Below are positions 1 to 11,127 of a stretch of 64,000 nucleotides of DNA, in pieces. Each line of letters begins with the position of its first letter. Position 1 is the first letter of the stretch. Made by a program: the position numbers and the translations under genes. Under the pieces are notes generated by a model. The model had not been told where the DNA came from and searched no databases. It saw only the letters and a list, made by a program, of their open reading frames with translations. The DNA is from Guillardia theta CCMP2712 (Eukaryota > Cryptophyceae > Pyrenomonadales > Geminigeraceae): positions 335,363-399,362 of the forward strand of contig NW_005434644.1 of NCBI RefSeq assembly GCF_000315625.1, written 5' to 3'.

Positions 1-192
1 ACGGTATTAAGACCATAAACACAATATCAAATCGATAGGAAAGATATCATATTCCCTTTCACAATATACACGGATGTTGTACAGAAAGAACTTGTTGTTT
101 ACTGCTCATCTTTTCTGTCTATAGTCTCAATATCCAAACGAGCTCTTCCTGACCGAGGGAGCATGCCACTCGACGGAGTTAGCGCAGAATCC

Positions 193-320
193 CTCCGAGC
201 TATCGAAGCTTTCTGATCCTGATCCTCCACCTTCTCCTCCGAGCTATCAAAGCTTCCTGATCCACCTTCTCCTCCGAGCTATCAAAGCTTCCTGCTCCAC
301 CTTCTCCTCCGAGCTACCCC
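193..320. repeat. Tandem repeat, about 35-44 bp units
   Basis: The word CTCCGAGCTATC recurs at 193, 237, 272 and 307 (the last diverges after CTCCGAGCTA), each followed by a CTTCCTG/CCACCTTCTC-like spacer. The units are about 44, 35 and 35 bp. It is non-coding as far as I can tell. Confidence 0.75.
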
Positions 321-559
321 ATCTTGTCCTGGGATCCTTTCAAGCCTTTAGCTGTCTGTACTCATCCATCCGATCCCCTCTTGTGCGCAAAGACATAGAG
401 ATAAAACGCTTCCCGTCTCGCATGCTTTCATGACCTCAATTGCTGCCCAAAAATGATGGAAAAGCGGAGCACATGACTTGCTTTTATGCATTCATATTCT
501 CTTCTCGCCCCGTGGATTGCACTCATCTCATCTCTTATCTCATCTCATTTCATCTCTCT

Positions 560-659
560 NNNNNNNNNNNNNNNNNNNNNNNNNNNNNNNNNNNNNNNNN
601 NNNNNNNNNNNNNNNNNNNNNNNNNNNNNNNNNNNNNNNNNNNNNNNNNNNNNNNNNNN
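560..659. other. Assembly gap (100 N)
   Basis: Exactly 100 Ns, so the true length is unknown. It is flanked by CT-rich low-complexity sequence that probably broke the assembly. Confidence 0.99.
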
Positions 660-943
660 CCCTCCCTCCCTCCCTCCCTCCTCCTCCTCCTCCTCCCCTC
701 CCCCCCCCCCCCCCCCCTTCCCTCCCCCAACCACCCGCGCCCGCGAAAATCCTTTGCCTCTCCCTTTCCTCCGCGTCCCTCCCCCTTCACGTCAACTCTG
801 CCTGACCCTTGCTTCCTGGCTCCTCTCTCGCCTCTTGTCATTTCAATTCTGCTGTGAGTTTGACCTGCCGGCAGGCGGACGCGGCAGGCGAGCTGCGCAA
901 GTTTGAACTCGGAGCAGAGGCTGACAGGAGAGCAGAAGCAGCG

Positions 944-3900
944 ATGAGCTCGAGGGCGAAGGAGGAGCGAGGAGGTATGAAGAAGAGGTCGACCCCTGCC
1001 CCTCACTTCCAGTCAGGCGCTAGGGGAAGATCCGACCTCTCGAGCTTGTCGAGCATGCGGGATGTGGTCAAAATGGTTCTCGAAGATGTCGAAAGGCGAT
1101 CAGCCGGAGGAGGAGGAGGAGGAGGAGGAGGAGGGACGGGGGGACGGGGGTTCACTGTGGATGAACTCGTCAAGTCGCTTGGAGAAGCACCCCACAGGAG
1201 AGCTTTCAACCTGGCAGACGACCAGCTGCAGCACGAGAAATTTCTGTGCACGAAGCTCGCGGAGGAAGCAGCTGCTGTGTGGGCGGGAGGCAAGAAGGCT
1301 GCTGCTCTTGACCTTCTCCGACGCTCAATCCTCCTCTGTCCAAGGGATCTGCCCCTTCCTGTGCTCCGGCTCTGCGGGCAGGTGAAGAATCTGCTCCTGC
1401 TCCTGCTCCTGCTGCTTTCCTCCCCTCTCCTCTTTTCCGCTTTCCTTCTTTCATCCTATGTTTATCATTAGTTGCTCTCCTCTCCCTGCATCCTTGATCC
1501 TTATGTTGCCTTGTGCAGATGCTTGCACAGTTTGAACAGCAGCCAAAGCGACAGCAAGTTGGCGCGGAAGAGGAAGAGGAGGAGGACACGGTAGGGAATG
1601 TAGAAGGCGGTGCTGCGAAACGGATCTTGAGCTTCGTAGTCCAGAAGGATCCCAGGTGAGGAGGAGGAGACTACTGACGAGCGCGTGACCTGCTGCTGCA
1701 CAGGGACATCCAGTCATCTCTCCTCCTGGCCCGGCTCACGCGCACAGCGGGAGAAGTCAGCGAGGAGGAGGAGCTTCTGTATCAGGTCTCGCCCCTTGCT
1801 CCCCGCCTCCGCCTCACCGACATGACGGTGCAAGCAGGTGCTGGAGGAGCGACCACATCACCGGGAGGCCTGGTACTCCCTCGCTCTCCTCATGATCAAC
1901 CGCGGCGACCTCAAGGCTGCGGAAGAATACCTCAGGAAGAGGTGCAGACTGAGTCCTTTCCTCCCTACCTCCTTCCTGTCCTGTTGCCGTTCCTCTGTGC
2001 AGCCCTCCTCTTCTCTCCTCCTCCTCGCTTCTGCCGTCGCTTCTCTCCTCACCCCTCTGAATCTTCCTTGTCCCCTTGCAGCTCCCTCCCTCTTGCTCTC
2101 TAATGCTCCTCCCCCCTCCAACGCTCCTCCTCCTCCTCCTCCTCCTCCTCCTCCTCCTCCTCGCCCCCCCCTCTCTTCATTTCTTCCCCTCGTTTGCCCT
2201 TTGCCTCCCAGCATTTCTCACATCCCCGCAGCCTCGAGATTGATCTCGATTTCGAGCCTGCCGTCCAGCTCCTCACCTCTATCCTCCTCAAGTCCTCGAG
2301 GACCGAAGAGGTCACAGAGCTAACGAGGAGGAGGGAGCAGGAGGAGTCGAGGAGGAACCAAGCGTCCTGGACGGGATTTTCCAGAGCACACCAGGGAGTC
2401 TCAATGGCACCAGCAATTGTTGAGAAAGGGGCAAGAGGAGGAGGAGGAGGAGGAGGAGGAGGAGGAGGAGGAGGAGGAGGAGGAGGAGGAGGAGATGTGG
2501 TGATGGGTCAACGAGGAGGGGATCGTTCACGTCCTCGACGTACACTCCGAGACTTGTATGACGCAGCGAGACAAGAGCAGAAGAAGCAGGAGGACCATGA
2601 CGACGAGCAGCAGGAGAAGCATCGGGAGGAGCATCGAGAGGAGCAGCGGGAGGAGCAGCGGGAGGAGCAGGAGGAGCAGCGGGAGGAGCAGGAGGAGCAG
2701 CGGGAGGGGAAGCTGAGCGGGAGGCTGGAAAAGAAAGTGGAAGAGAAACTGGATGCACGGCAGGAGCAGAGTCACTGGGTGGGTTTGCCTGCTCCTGCCC
2801 CTGCTCCTCCGTCCGCTGCCTCGTCGGATGTGCCGGAGGAAGACTCGGAGTCAGAGAGGGCAGAGAGCTCGCGCTTGAACTGCATCTCCTTCGTCAACAG
2901 CCTTGGGAACGTCGTACACGTGGTGGGGGCGATGAACCAGCCGCATCGCCTACCGGAGGACCCAGAGTTTGCGCAGGGGAAGTACAGAGACCGGAAGGAG
3001 TACAGGAGGGAGGAGGAGGAGGAGATGATGAGGGACCCCGACAGCGACGAGCTCAAGATCCTCAAGAGGGTGAAGCTGAGCATCGTGGCAACCAAGAAGA
3101 TCGACGGGACCCTGAGCAGCTTCGTGGGCTACGTGATCCAGTGCGAGTGGGGGGAGGCGACGTGGCAGGTCATGCGGAGGTTCTCCGAGTTCGTCAAGCT
3201 GGTGGAGCAGCTGGAGTTGAGGTCGGGGCGGATGCACCTGAAGCACCTGCTCCCCCGCAAGGTGGTGTGGGGGAGCAGGAGAGAGTCGGTCGTGTCCGAG
3301 AGGCAGAAGCAGCTGGAGCAGGTGCTCCTCTTCGTCCTATCCTACAACCACCACGAGATACTCCAGCATGACAACAACCGTAAGCTGCTCCTGCTCTTCC
3401 TCGCTGTTCCAAAGTCCCTCAACGAGGCCTCCTCGCTCCCCCGCGGAGTGCTGAGGAAGAACACCTCATTCTCCAGCTCGGAGATGGTGGCGATAGAGGA
3501 GGAGGAGAAGTCGGACGTGAGCCAGCACGCTGGGAGCGTGCGGAGGATCACGCTGACTGACGGGCATCATCTTGCTCTTTTCGACGACAACGGAATCATT
3601 CACAGTGAGACGATATTGGGTGCAACCCCGGAGAGGTGTCACCGTAAGTACAAGGGCAAAGGGAGGAGAACACAGGTGGGCTGGGGCTTCGAGGAGGAGG
3701 AGGAGGAGGAGGAGAAGAGGAGGGAGGATACGCTTGACAGCATGCTTGAGGCTGAGAGAGAATTCTTTGCCTCCTTCTGCGATGAGCAAGACCTAGAGGA
3801 CTTGCAGCTTGGAGAAAAAGAGTCGGTGCGACGAGAAGGAGGAGAGGGGAGAGAGGGAACAAGAGCAGAAGGAGCAGGGGGGATACAAGAAGGAGAGCAG

Positions 3901-4509
3901 GAGCATGGGTTGATAAGCCACCAGACATCTCTTGACGAAGTTGAAGTTGCTGAACCTTTCAGCAAGCCGAACTTGCCACCTTGTTCGCTCAAGTCAGTCA
4001 ACCATCTTTCCGACGAGAATCCTCAGAGAACAGACTTTATTATCTCACAAGCATCTCTCATCGCACAGCAACAAGCTGTTCAGCCTTGCAGGCCACCAGC
4101 TGACCACCTTGATCCTCCTCCTCGTCCCTTTACAGAGAACCCGCAGGAGGAAGACAACAAGCGACCACAAGCAGCAGAAGGGCAGGTGGCTGCGGAGGAG
4201 GATGAAGGGGAGGAAGAATCGTTCAAGGATCTGAAGCAGGTCCTCTCCTCGTCTCCTTGTCGTGTTGCTGATGCCTCACAGCTCGAGGAAGCCCTCAAAG
4301 ACGCGCACCGGAGCTTGCAAGAGGCCACCCAGTCAGTCTTCCTCCTTCCATCAGGAGCCGCGTATGAGCTAGGGGACGAGATCGAGGATGCGGAGGAAGA
4401 AGAGCAACAGCTCCGGCGAGACTACAGCGACTTCGAGGTCTTCACTCCTCCCCGCCGTCACTTTGCCGAGGTTTCTTCATCCTTCTCCTCCATTCCTCAC
4501 ATCGTATGA
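944..4509 (+). CDS. TPR-PX domain protein
   Basis: Probable phosphoinositide-binding adaptor. Exons read as 944-1381, 1519-1655, 1704-1785, 1838-1941 and 2232-4509; every join is GT-AG and keeps phase, giving about 1012 residues. Residues about 95-300 form TPR-like helical pairs (AWYSLALLMINRGDLKAAEE is the clearest). A glycine run from a GGA repeat and Glu/Arg/Gln-rich coiled sequence follow. A PX domain lies near 2 kb into the last exon, about 3060-3420: it starts VKLSIV, has the RRFSEF phosphoinositide-pocket motif, and ends in the usual LLLFLAVP helix. The tail is acidic and disordered-looking. PX domains bind PI3P-type lipids on endosomes; TPRs bind partner proteins. The start at 944 is the first ATG that opens the conserved frame, but 809 is in the same frame. 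It is possible that the TPR and PX parts are two genes, as the link is low complexity, but the frame is open throughout. Confidence 0.7.
2436..2494. repeat. (GGA)n microsatellite inside a CDS
   Basis: About 19 GGA triplets, read in frame as a glycine run inside the TPR-PX gene. Confidence 0.95.
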
Positions 4510-5310
4510 CCCTCTTCCAAGGCCACAGCAGGAGAAGAGCAGGACCCCTTGAGCTTCCGTGGTCCTTCTACTCCATCCGACCTGCTCCAGCTGCCAGATA
4601 AGCTGCTGGAGGAGGAGAGAAATCACCCGCAGTTGAATCCCAGGATTGGAATGCGGGTAGTGCTCTAGGAGGAAGCGTCCTCTTTAAAGACACGCTGTCT
4701 CGCGAGTACAGCAGCGTTCAACTGATGAAACGTCTTTCTCTTGCCTCCTCAAACCCCATCCCCTTCCTCCTCTCCCTTCGGCGTTTGGTCAGTTGACTCC
4801 TTCGGCGTTTGGTCAGTTGACTCCTTCGGCGTTTGGTCAGTTGACTCCTTCGGCGTTTGGTCACTTGACTCCTTTGGCTTCCTCCTCCCCATCACGCTCG
4901 CGACTGTGCTGGAAAGCAAAAATCTCTCCCTCCCAACCTAGAAGGACAAGGGAGTCAGGGAGGCAGCAGGATATGGGAGGAGGAGTTACTCTTCTCTTCT
5001 CTGTCGTCCGACCGAGCAGACTCTGCAGGCATCGACAAGTCCTTCCTTCGGGAGGAACCTGTGCGCACGAGCATGAGCGAGAGAGGAGGAGCACGAGGAG
5101 TGGATCGAGAGCATATCGAGCAACCCACCTCCAGCTGATCCAGGGCATTCCAGACTGAGCAGGTGCAGCGGAGGATCTTGCCCTGCAGCAGCGCTCGTCA
5201 CTCTCACTTCCTCTCTCCTCGCCCAGACCTCTCGACTGACGGCACTGCGATGTCCTCCTCGAGCTCGGGGACCTGCTGCCTGCCGTCAGTCCAAGGGGTC
5301 GACCATAAAG
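4510..5310. other. Convergent intergenic region
   Basis: It lies between the stop codons of the TPR-PX gene and the cyclin gene. Apart from the 24-bp repeat at 4777-4872 I see no conserved coding. A short extra 3' exon of the TPR-PX gene cannot be excluded, because GTATGA follows the last sense codons. Confidence 0.6.
4777..4872. repeat. 24-bp tandem repeat, four units
   Basis: Four head-to-tail units starting at 4777, 4801, 4825 and 4849. The first three are identical; the fourth has one change (CAGTTGAC to CACTTGAC). The 24-bp unit would keep a reading frame, but nothing around it looks coding. Confidence 0.95.
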
Positions 5311-6669
5311 TCAAAGACCTTGCGCGAGGACTACATGCTTCCAGGAGAAGGTGGCGTTTGAGTACTTGCTGAGGTTGGGAGCTTGACCTGCACAGATATG
5401 AGAGGAGAAGTAGTTGGGCAAGCAATCGATCCCCCTACCCGTCTTGACATCCGGCAGAGGGATGTCAAAGGGGACGGTGGGACTGAGTTGACGCTCCTTG
5501 TAGTACTTGAGGATCTGACGGCCTATGTCGTCAAGGACCTGCGGTCGCATGTGAGGGCATGAAAGGGGGGACAGAGAAAGCTGGAGAGGAGGGCCCACCT
5601 CGGTCCTGGGAGCCTCCATGGTGTGGATGATGTGGCCCTCTGAGTTCCTGCGGGTGTTGACCTCCTGGAAGTCCTATGCAGGGCGTGAGATTGACAAGGA
5701 GGGGGAAGGGGAGGGGAAGGAAGAGGAAGGACGGAAAGAACTGAGAGGGAGAAAGGATTTTCCAACCTTCTCCACTTTCTTCCACCAACCAGGTTCGCTG
5801 GCGAAACCGTAGAACTTGGCACTCAGCCAAACCACGCCTGCATCCATCGACTTGAGCTCGAACACAATCGACAAAATAGAGGTCACCAATCGCAATGGTC
5901 GGCGCGTCATACTCCAGCCACAAGGTGGTATACAAGCTGCAGAGCAGATGTCACGATTGACATACGAGACAAGTAGAGGAGTCGGCGATCTGGCATACCT
6001 GTTGTGAACGAAGCGAACAGCTATGTCCAGAATCTCCTCTCCATGTTCAGACAACTCGAACACTGAATCTTCTTCTTGAGACTGCTTTGGGAGCTCTGTG
6101 CCACAAAACAATCGCACACAATAAGCAACTTGATTGTAAGCAACTGGTGCCTCAACAATCATGTCGAACTCAATCATTTGCAACACAAGTCGCTCGTATG
6201 CAAGTATTGTGTCTCTCAACATCAAGTCGTTCGAGTTCTCTAGGAGGTCGGCTGTAGCATTCCTATCTTCACGAAGACATTTGATTACAGCTGCGATCTT
6301 CTTGGGATTGTCTTCAATCTTTCCTGCAAGGAACAAGCAAGAAATAGCGACAAACCTCCAGTCGAGGTTCTTGAATCGAGCAGGAAGGAATCCGTACCAA
6401 TCTGCATCGTCCCATGAGGCAGGTTTTGTTGCATTGAAGCCATTTCGAGCATAGAAGCGGTTGAACAGAACGCATGCACAGGCACGAGCAGGGCGGAACA
6501 TGTTGAGCCCTTCACTCATGCGATCGATCAGGTCGCAGCCATGCCATCGATACATGTCGACTTTGTTCTGATCCATGCCATGAACTGTGCGATGCATCTC
6601 TTGAAGATGTTTCTTGGTGAGCAGGCGAGCCTGACGCGTCTGGGGATCCAACCAAGACATCGTCGTCAT
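5311..6669 (-). CDS. Cyclin, K/T/L (transcriptional) type
   Basis: Regulatory subunit for a cyclin-dependent kinase. Exons, in coding order: 5999-6669, 5887-5936, 5767-5837, 5599-5673, 5439-5538 and 5311-5387, about 347 residues. The first cyclin box lies in exon 1 (residues about 45-140), with helix motif FLAGKIEDNPKK, matching the FLAAKVEEQPRK helix of cyclin K/T proteins. The second box spans the short exons (SLYTTLWLEYDAPTIAIG, then VWLSAKFYGF). A QILKYYKERQ helix follows. It has the two-box core and no RS-rich or His-rich tail, so I cannot choose between the K, T and L types. The last intron (5388-5438) is 51 bp and free of stops, so retention would simply add 17 residues. The start at 6669 has a second ATG at codon 4. 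Confidence 0.85.
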
Positions 6670-7274
6670 CTTGATGTGCCCAACTTGCTGAGAATAAGCC
6701 GGTAACTGACTTACTCAACCTATCAATAGAAGTCAGCAGGCTCTACCTTCGAAAGAAGAGCAGAATCGAAACAACCACCGCTGTGCCATGTTGCTGTCGT
6801 CTCATTCACCATCCGACCCTCCTCTCTTCTCCTATCCCCTCCTCTCATATCTCATCTCATCCTCCTTTCCTCTTTGCTCTTCTTCCCCTCACACGCATCA
6901 CATCTTATCTGATCCCATCCTGCTCACCCTACTCGCCATCCAACCCGCTTCCTCTTGCCTGCTCCATTCCTACCACGAAACAAATTTTCGACCAACACCC
7001 CAAGATGGTTTCAAAATCAGGTGTTTAATTTCAAATATTGAATTAAGTATAATGCCAAGGTTCCAATCTCGAACTGTGGTGGGATCAAGACCATGGTTTT
7101 CTGCGGTGATAGTCCTCCTCCTCCTCCTCCTCCTCCTCCTCCTCCTCCTCCATTATCGCAACTCATCAACCCCATCATCGCTTACACTTGAAGTGACTGA
7201 GACTGCTCAAGGAGGGGGCAAGGACAGGTGTGGGCTAGCCTGAGCTCCCGCACTTCACGAGCCGAGGCATCAGG
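6670..7274. other. Divergent intergenic region
   Basis: It separates the cyclin gene (leftward) and the FKBP gene (rightward), so it should hold both promoters. It is pyrimidine-rich from 6780 to 6980 and carries a (CTC)n array near 7112-7152. I recognise no defined promoter motif. Confidence 0.55.
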
Positions 7275-7904
7275 ATGGTAAACTCTTATGCCATACACGT
7301 TGCAAGGGCAACTGACATGCTCTCTGCGAAATCTTTGATGTTGAAGCCAGTGAGCAAGACCATCGTCAAGAAGGGAAACGGTGCCGAGGTGATGTAGACA
7401 ACGCATCTTGCGACAGCTGTTGTGAACTTGCCCATGCCAATTCCAACATTGCAGGTCTCCCGTGGGCAATATGTTACCGTTCACTGCAAAGGATCTTTTC
7501 AGAACGGGGTCGTGTTTTGGGACACCAAAGACCCTATGTACGATGTGTTCGAATTCCAAGTGGGGAAGCAGCAGGTCATTCAAAATTGTCTCGTTCGGCA
7601 TGGTTTCATGCCTCCCAGGTGATCAAAGGCTGGGACGAAGCGATACCCGGCATGCGAGTGGGGGAGGTAGAGTGAAGCAGGAGGCTGTGCATGAGGATCA
7701 TGGACTTGACTTGTGCACTGAAGATCGCGACCATCACTTGTGGCCCCGACACAGCATATGGATCCCAGGGGTTTGAGGCCTGGGGTGAACGCGCTGCTAT
7801 CCTCAGGGCAGGAGAGCTTTGACACGTCTGCAGGAATTCCCCCGCATGCAACTTTGGTATTTGAGATTGAAATAGTTGCATGCCGCGAGCAACGATACTT
7901 GTGA
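7275..7904 (+). CDS. FKBP-type peptidyl-prolyl isomerase
   Basis: Catalyses cis-trans isomerisation of Xaa-Pro bonds. Five exons: 7275-7388, 7455-7574, 7619-7666, 7724-7784 and 7834-7904, all GT-AG with matching phases, giving 137 residues. The spliced protein has the family signatures in order: GQYVTVHCKG, FEFQVGKQQ, VIKGWDEAIPGMRVGE (the VI and W of the drug/active pocket), TAYGSQGFEAWGIPPHATL, and the final strand LVFEIEI. The whole FKBP12-like fold is present in about 108 residues. In-frame ATGs at 7275, 7317 and 7338 compete; 7338 gives 116 residues, close to FKBP12, while 7275 would add a short basic leader of unknown purpose. No continuous frame covers it, so naive gene callers may miss it. 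Confidence 0.88.
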
Positions 7905-8105
7905 AAGACCCTGATGAAAACAACAATGAAAGAGGGAACAGGGGCAACGGCCCACCCCGGTTATGATTACAAACTCGTATCATCTCCCTCGGCGGAATAG
8001 TAGTTGGAATAGTTTTCGAGAATTTTAGGATCATTGAATAAAATAGAATACATCTTAGGTTTATCAAGCTAATATCAACAATTACTTGAGGACAAATGAA
8101 ACAAT

Positions 8106-8543
8106 TTACATGGTACACGTCGGCTGATCATTCAGCAACATCATACAGCAAGTGTGAGCCGATCCACAAAATGCACAGCCCATCCCGGCCATGAAGTTTC
8201 TCCATCTCCTTAACTCTTGCAGATCCATCGCGCACAGGCCTAACAGCAGGGAAGACAGGAGGAGCGACACATTGATGAAATCCTGCTGAATGAGCTCCAT
8301 TGACGGTGCAACATTGTTTTGATCTTGAGAGTTTGCAGCTGTTCTACTGCTAATGTTGTGTATACCTCCGGCCCAATACGCACAAAGCAGTGGGAAAAGA
8401 ATCATCAAAGATAGCAGCAAGCATGAAGCACTTTTGCTTTCAGGCGTTGCCTGCATTGGAGCAGGAAGTGGAGTTAAAGCGTAGCCATTTTGAAATAGAA
8501 AGGAAATGAGAAGGAGAGAATAGGCCTTCCGATGTACCAGCAT
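8106..8543 (-). CDS. Small putative membrane protein
   Basis: Single open frame of 145 residues that I do not recognise. It starts with a signal-peptide-like segment (basic MLVHRKAY, then a hydrophobic run ending in ALTPLP). Two further hydrophobic stretches follow, at residues about 40-60 (LMILFPLLCAYWAGG) and about 90-107 (LLLSSLLLGLCAMDL). The tail is Cys/Met-rich. The leader would suit secretory or plastid entry. There is no domain support and the region around it is otherwise non-coding, so it may be spurious. Confidence 0.35.
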   Translation of the reverse strand: MLVHRKAYSLLLISFLFQNGYALTPLPAPMQATPESKSASCLLLSLMILFPLLCAYWAGGIHNISSRTAANSQDQNNVAPSMELIQQDFINVSLLLSSLLLGLCAMDLQELRRWRNFMAGMGCAFCGSAHTCCMMLLNDQPTCTM

Positions 8544-9479
8544 AGATAGTTAATGCCAAAACAGACTCTTCAAGGAGCTTTATCAACTTGAGCAAATCTG
8601 CAAAAACAATCAGCAGTATGTTGCACAACTTCAAGTCTTCTTGCCATCATCTGACCATCTCGAAAATTCATCAGAAAAATCCTGACACTATCTTACAATA
8701 TATCTCCTCATCCTATTCCTCACATGAACACAAGTATACTAACAAGAGCCTGTCATTTCCTTGCCGCCCTTTGTCCTGACTGCGGCGCTTCAAATACACA
8801 GGGCGGATAAAGTAGGGCGCAACTCACGTCTGGTAGAATGACGATGTAACACTTCCATACAAGTATTATTAAAATGCATCTATTCCTGGTACTCACAGGA
8901 AGAACCAACCAATGTGAAGGTTTTTTATGTATTTGGGTAGGGTAGGGTCATCATGGGGGCTAACCTTGTTTTTTTCGTGCATCGACATCGCTTTTACTAG
9001 GTGGTTCTCGCTGCGGCCCATCCGATCGGGCCCGCCGGGTCGGATCGCGGGGTGCCACATGGACTGAATGAACAATAATGTAGAGCTATGGGATCTCAGT
9101 ACCAATTACTCCTTCTTTTTACTCAAAGTTAAGTTAAAAATTATTAGGAGGGCATTTATTGGTCATTTTTAAGGGAATTATAACACTTTTAAACTCGGAT
9201 TTCCCCAACTCCTCAGATTCTAGATCTTATGCACAGCCGGCGGCGCAGCGTCCCGCATGCTGCTCTGACTTGTCATGCGCCTCGGCCCAGGGTTGTCGCC
9301 TAGAAACCTGCCAAAGTTTACACTCTCTTTGCTGCTGCCCCTTTCTTGTGCGAGTGTGAAATCGTGGAAATTTCGTGCACAATTCTAACACGCTGCTTTC
9401 GCAGGGTATTCATTCCATTGAGTGCCGACGCCTCTTTAGCGACAGAGCACTTCTGTGTCTGCGCTCAACGAATCCAAGA
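8544..9479. other. Intergenic region with a small GC island
   Basis: Mostly AT-rich. A short GC-rich patch with mirrored CCGATCGGG/CCGGGTCGG words lies at about 9010-9060, and the word ACTCAAAGTTAAGTT lies at 9121. This is the same association seen in the larger islands to the right. No gene is supportable apart from the possible 5' leader of the gene at 9480. Confidence 0.6.
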
Positions 9480-10772
9480 ATGGATCTTATTCCTAGAACT
9501 TCAACCTTGAAGCGGGACATGGCTTGTGTCCCCTGCAAGAAGAGCAAGATCAAGTGTGACTCCGGGCGCCCCTGTCGACGATGTTTACTCAAAGGAATAC
9601 CGGAAGAATGTGTAAATCAGCCATCGGTTCCGGCCGAAATCGTTCCAGGAATAGTGAAGGCCCCGGCATGCGAGCGCTGCCATAGATTGAAGGCCAAGTG
9701 CGATGGTCTTCGACCGTGCATGCGGTGCATGCAGCAAAATGTGGGTGTGGAATGTAGAGACAGGGAGAAGAACCGAGACTACAGCAGTCAGCCTTCAATT
9801 CTGTTCGATCTGAGCAGTTCTTCCTCAGATGACCTTGGGGAGATCGAACGACCCATTGAGTTTTCTTACGATCCCTTTGAGCGCACGGATATATCAGCCG
9901 GGTTCTCAGGACGTTACTCCTCGTTCCTTCCCAATCTCCTTAGGATTGTTTGGGAAAATCAAGGCGTGTCGGTCGCTGGAGCGGAGAAAATATACACGAA
10001 CCTTCCGACCAGCGTCCAGAAAAATTTACATCTGTACCTTGGAGCTTTGGAATATGTACTTGATAGGTCGAGGGGAGAGCAAGGTAACGCGCATACCATT
10101 GTTCCTGTTCGACTGGATGGTTGGCAAAAGTCTGTACGGTGCGGGTTTCAAGCAATCGCCATGGACTCGAGCACAAGCAAGTGGGCAACATGTGCTGTCA
10201 ACGAGTGGCTGGCGGAGTTTGCAGGTGTACACAGAGAAGAGATGCTAGCGCGCATGGCGAACCAGAACATGCAGCTTGCTTCGACAGAGCTGCGACAGCT
10301 CTGCGGTCACCTGATGTTCTTGATCCACATGTCGCAGTATGCATTGGGGAACAAGAAGGTGAATTGCAGCGACAAGACCTACTTTTACTCGAGATGGAAC
10401 AAGAACTTTGCGATTGATGAGAACCCGGAGGGAGTCCTCATGAGAGCTTGCTTCACTCTGCACGCAGATGACGATGGCAACGTGACTGGGCTGACTCGTT
10501 CGATTGTGGCAATCTCCGAAGAAGAGTACAACCTCGCTCTCGATACGATGCCTGTTGCTTGCGAATACTTTGTCTCTCAAATCGTGGGCAAGAAGTACGG
10601 GAAAGAGCTTATGTCGAGAAAGCTGGTCAATGATGAGAAGATAGAGACCATAGCTTCGGATCCACAGGGCTTCAAGAATCTTGAAATCTTGAACGACATC
10701 ATGGATCGCCATCTTCGACACGTTCTCTCAGCTGCAATTGCTCAAGGATTCGAGTTTTCCGATTATCCATGA
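9480..10772 (+). CDS. Tandem Zn2Cys6 protein with PAS-like region
   Basis: Probable DNA-binding regulator, single exon, 430 residues from the ATG at 9480 (an in-frame ATG at 9375 would add 35). Two complete binuclear zinc clusters lie side by side. The first is CVPCKKSKIKCD...CRRC...C (residues about 15-45). The second is CERCHRLKAKCD...CMRC...C (residues about 62-92). Each has the C-x2-C-x6-C-x(5-9)-C-x2-C-x(6-8)-C spacing. After a Ser-rich linker comes a region (about 220-300) resembling a PAS fold, with AVNEWLAEFAGVHREEM matching the usual 'N..f....G....E..' pattern. Fungal Zn2Cys6 factors normally carry one cluster, a coiled-coil dimer element and a fungal middle domain; none of the latter is visible here. 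The C-terminal 120 residues are unassigned. Confidence 0.85.
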   Translation: MDLIPRTSTLKRDMACVPCKKSKIKCDSGRPCRRCLLKGIPEECVNQPSVPAEIVPGIVKAPACERCHRLKAKCDGLRPCMRCMQQNVGVECRDREKNRDYSSQPSILFDLSSSSSDDLGEIERPIEFSYDPFERTDISAGFSGRYSSFLPNLLRIVWENQGVSVAGAEKIYTNLPTSVQKNLHLYLGALEYVLDRSRGEQGNAHTIVPVRLDGWQKSVRCGFQAIAMDSSTSKWATCAVNEWLAEFAGVHREEMLARMANQNMQLASTELRQLCGHLMFLIHMSQYALGNKKVNCSDKTYFYSRWNKNFAIDENPEGVLMRACFTLHADDDGNVTGLTRSIVAISEEEYNLALDTMPVACEYFVSQIVGKKYGKELMSRKLVNDEKIETIASDPQGFKNLEILNDIMDRHLRHVLSAAIAQGFEFSDYP

Positions 10773-11127
10773 TGAGACTGTTTGATCTTGTCATGAGGTT
10801 TTTGTGAATTTTGATAGTGAGGGAATTGTGGCAAGCATTTGTTTTGATTTTGGGCCGCTCCGAGGATGAGATACTCTGCCGTTTCTGGTGTTTTCCTTCA
10901 GAATTTTGGGTTTGTCCGATTTATTTTTGAGAGGCAGTTTTTAAAACGACTTTCCCTCTTTCGTTTACAATTCTCTGCAGTGTGAATATACCATTAAATG
11001 AAAATTGTCAATCATGAGTGATTTTCCACCAGCTCAATCATTTATTCCCCTCCAGCCATTTCCATGGTCAAGCACGACAGGAAAGAAGAGTTTCGTCTGC
11101 AATCAGAAGTTTGCGGGCTTCCGGGGC
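10773..11127. other. Convergent intergenic region
   Basis: A T-rich 3' flank of the zinc-cluster gene leading to the thioredoxin stop codon. No gene or repeat seen. Confidence 0.6.

Larger units (their letters stand above)
1..943. other. Non-coding lead-in with gap
   Basis: I see no supportable gene here. It holds a short tandem repeat (193-320), a 100-N gap (560-659) and a C/CT-rich tract up to about 735 that turns into the 5' leader of the gene starting at 944. Open frames across the gap are produced only by the N run and the low-complexity pyrimidines. Confidence 0.7.
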
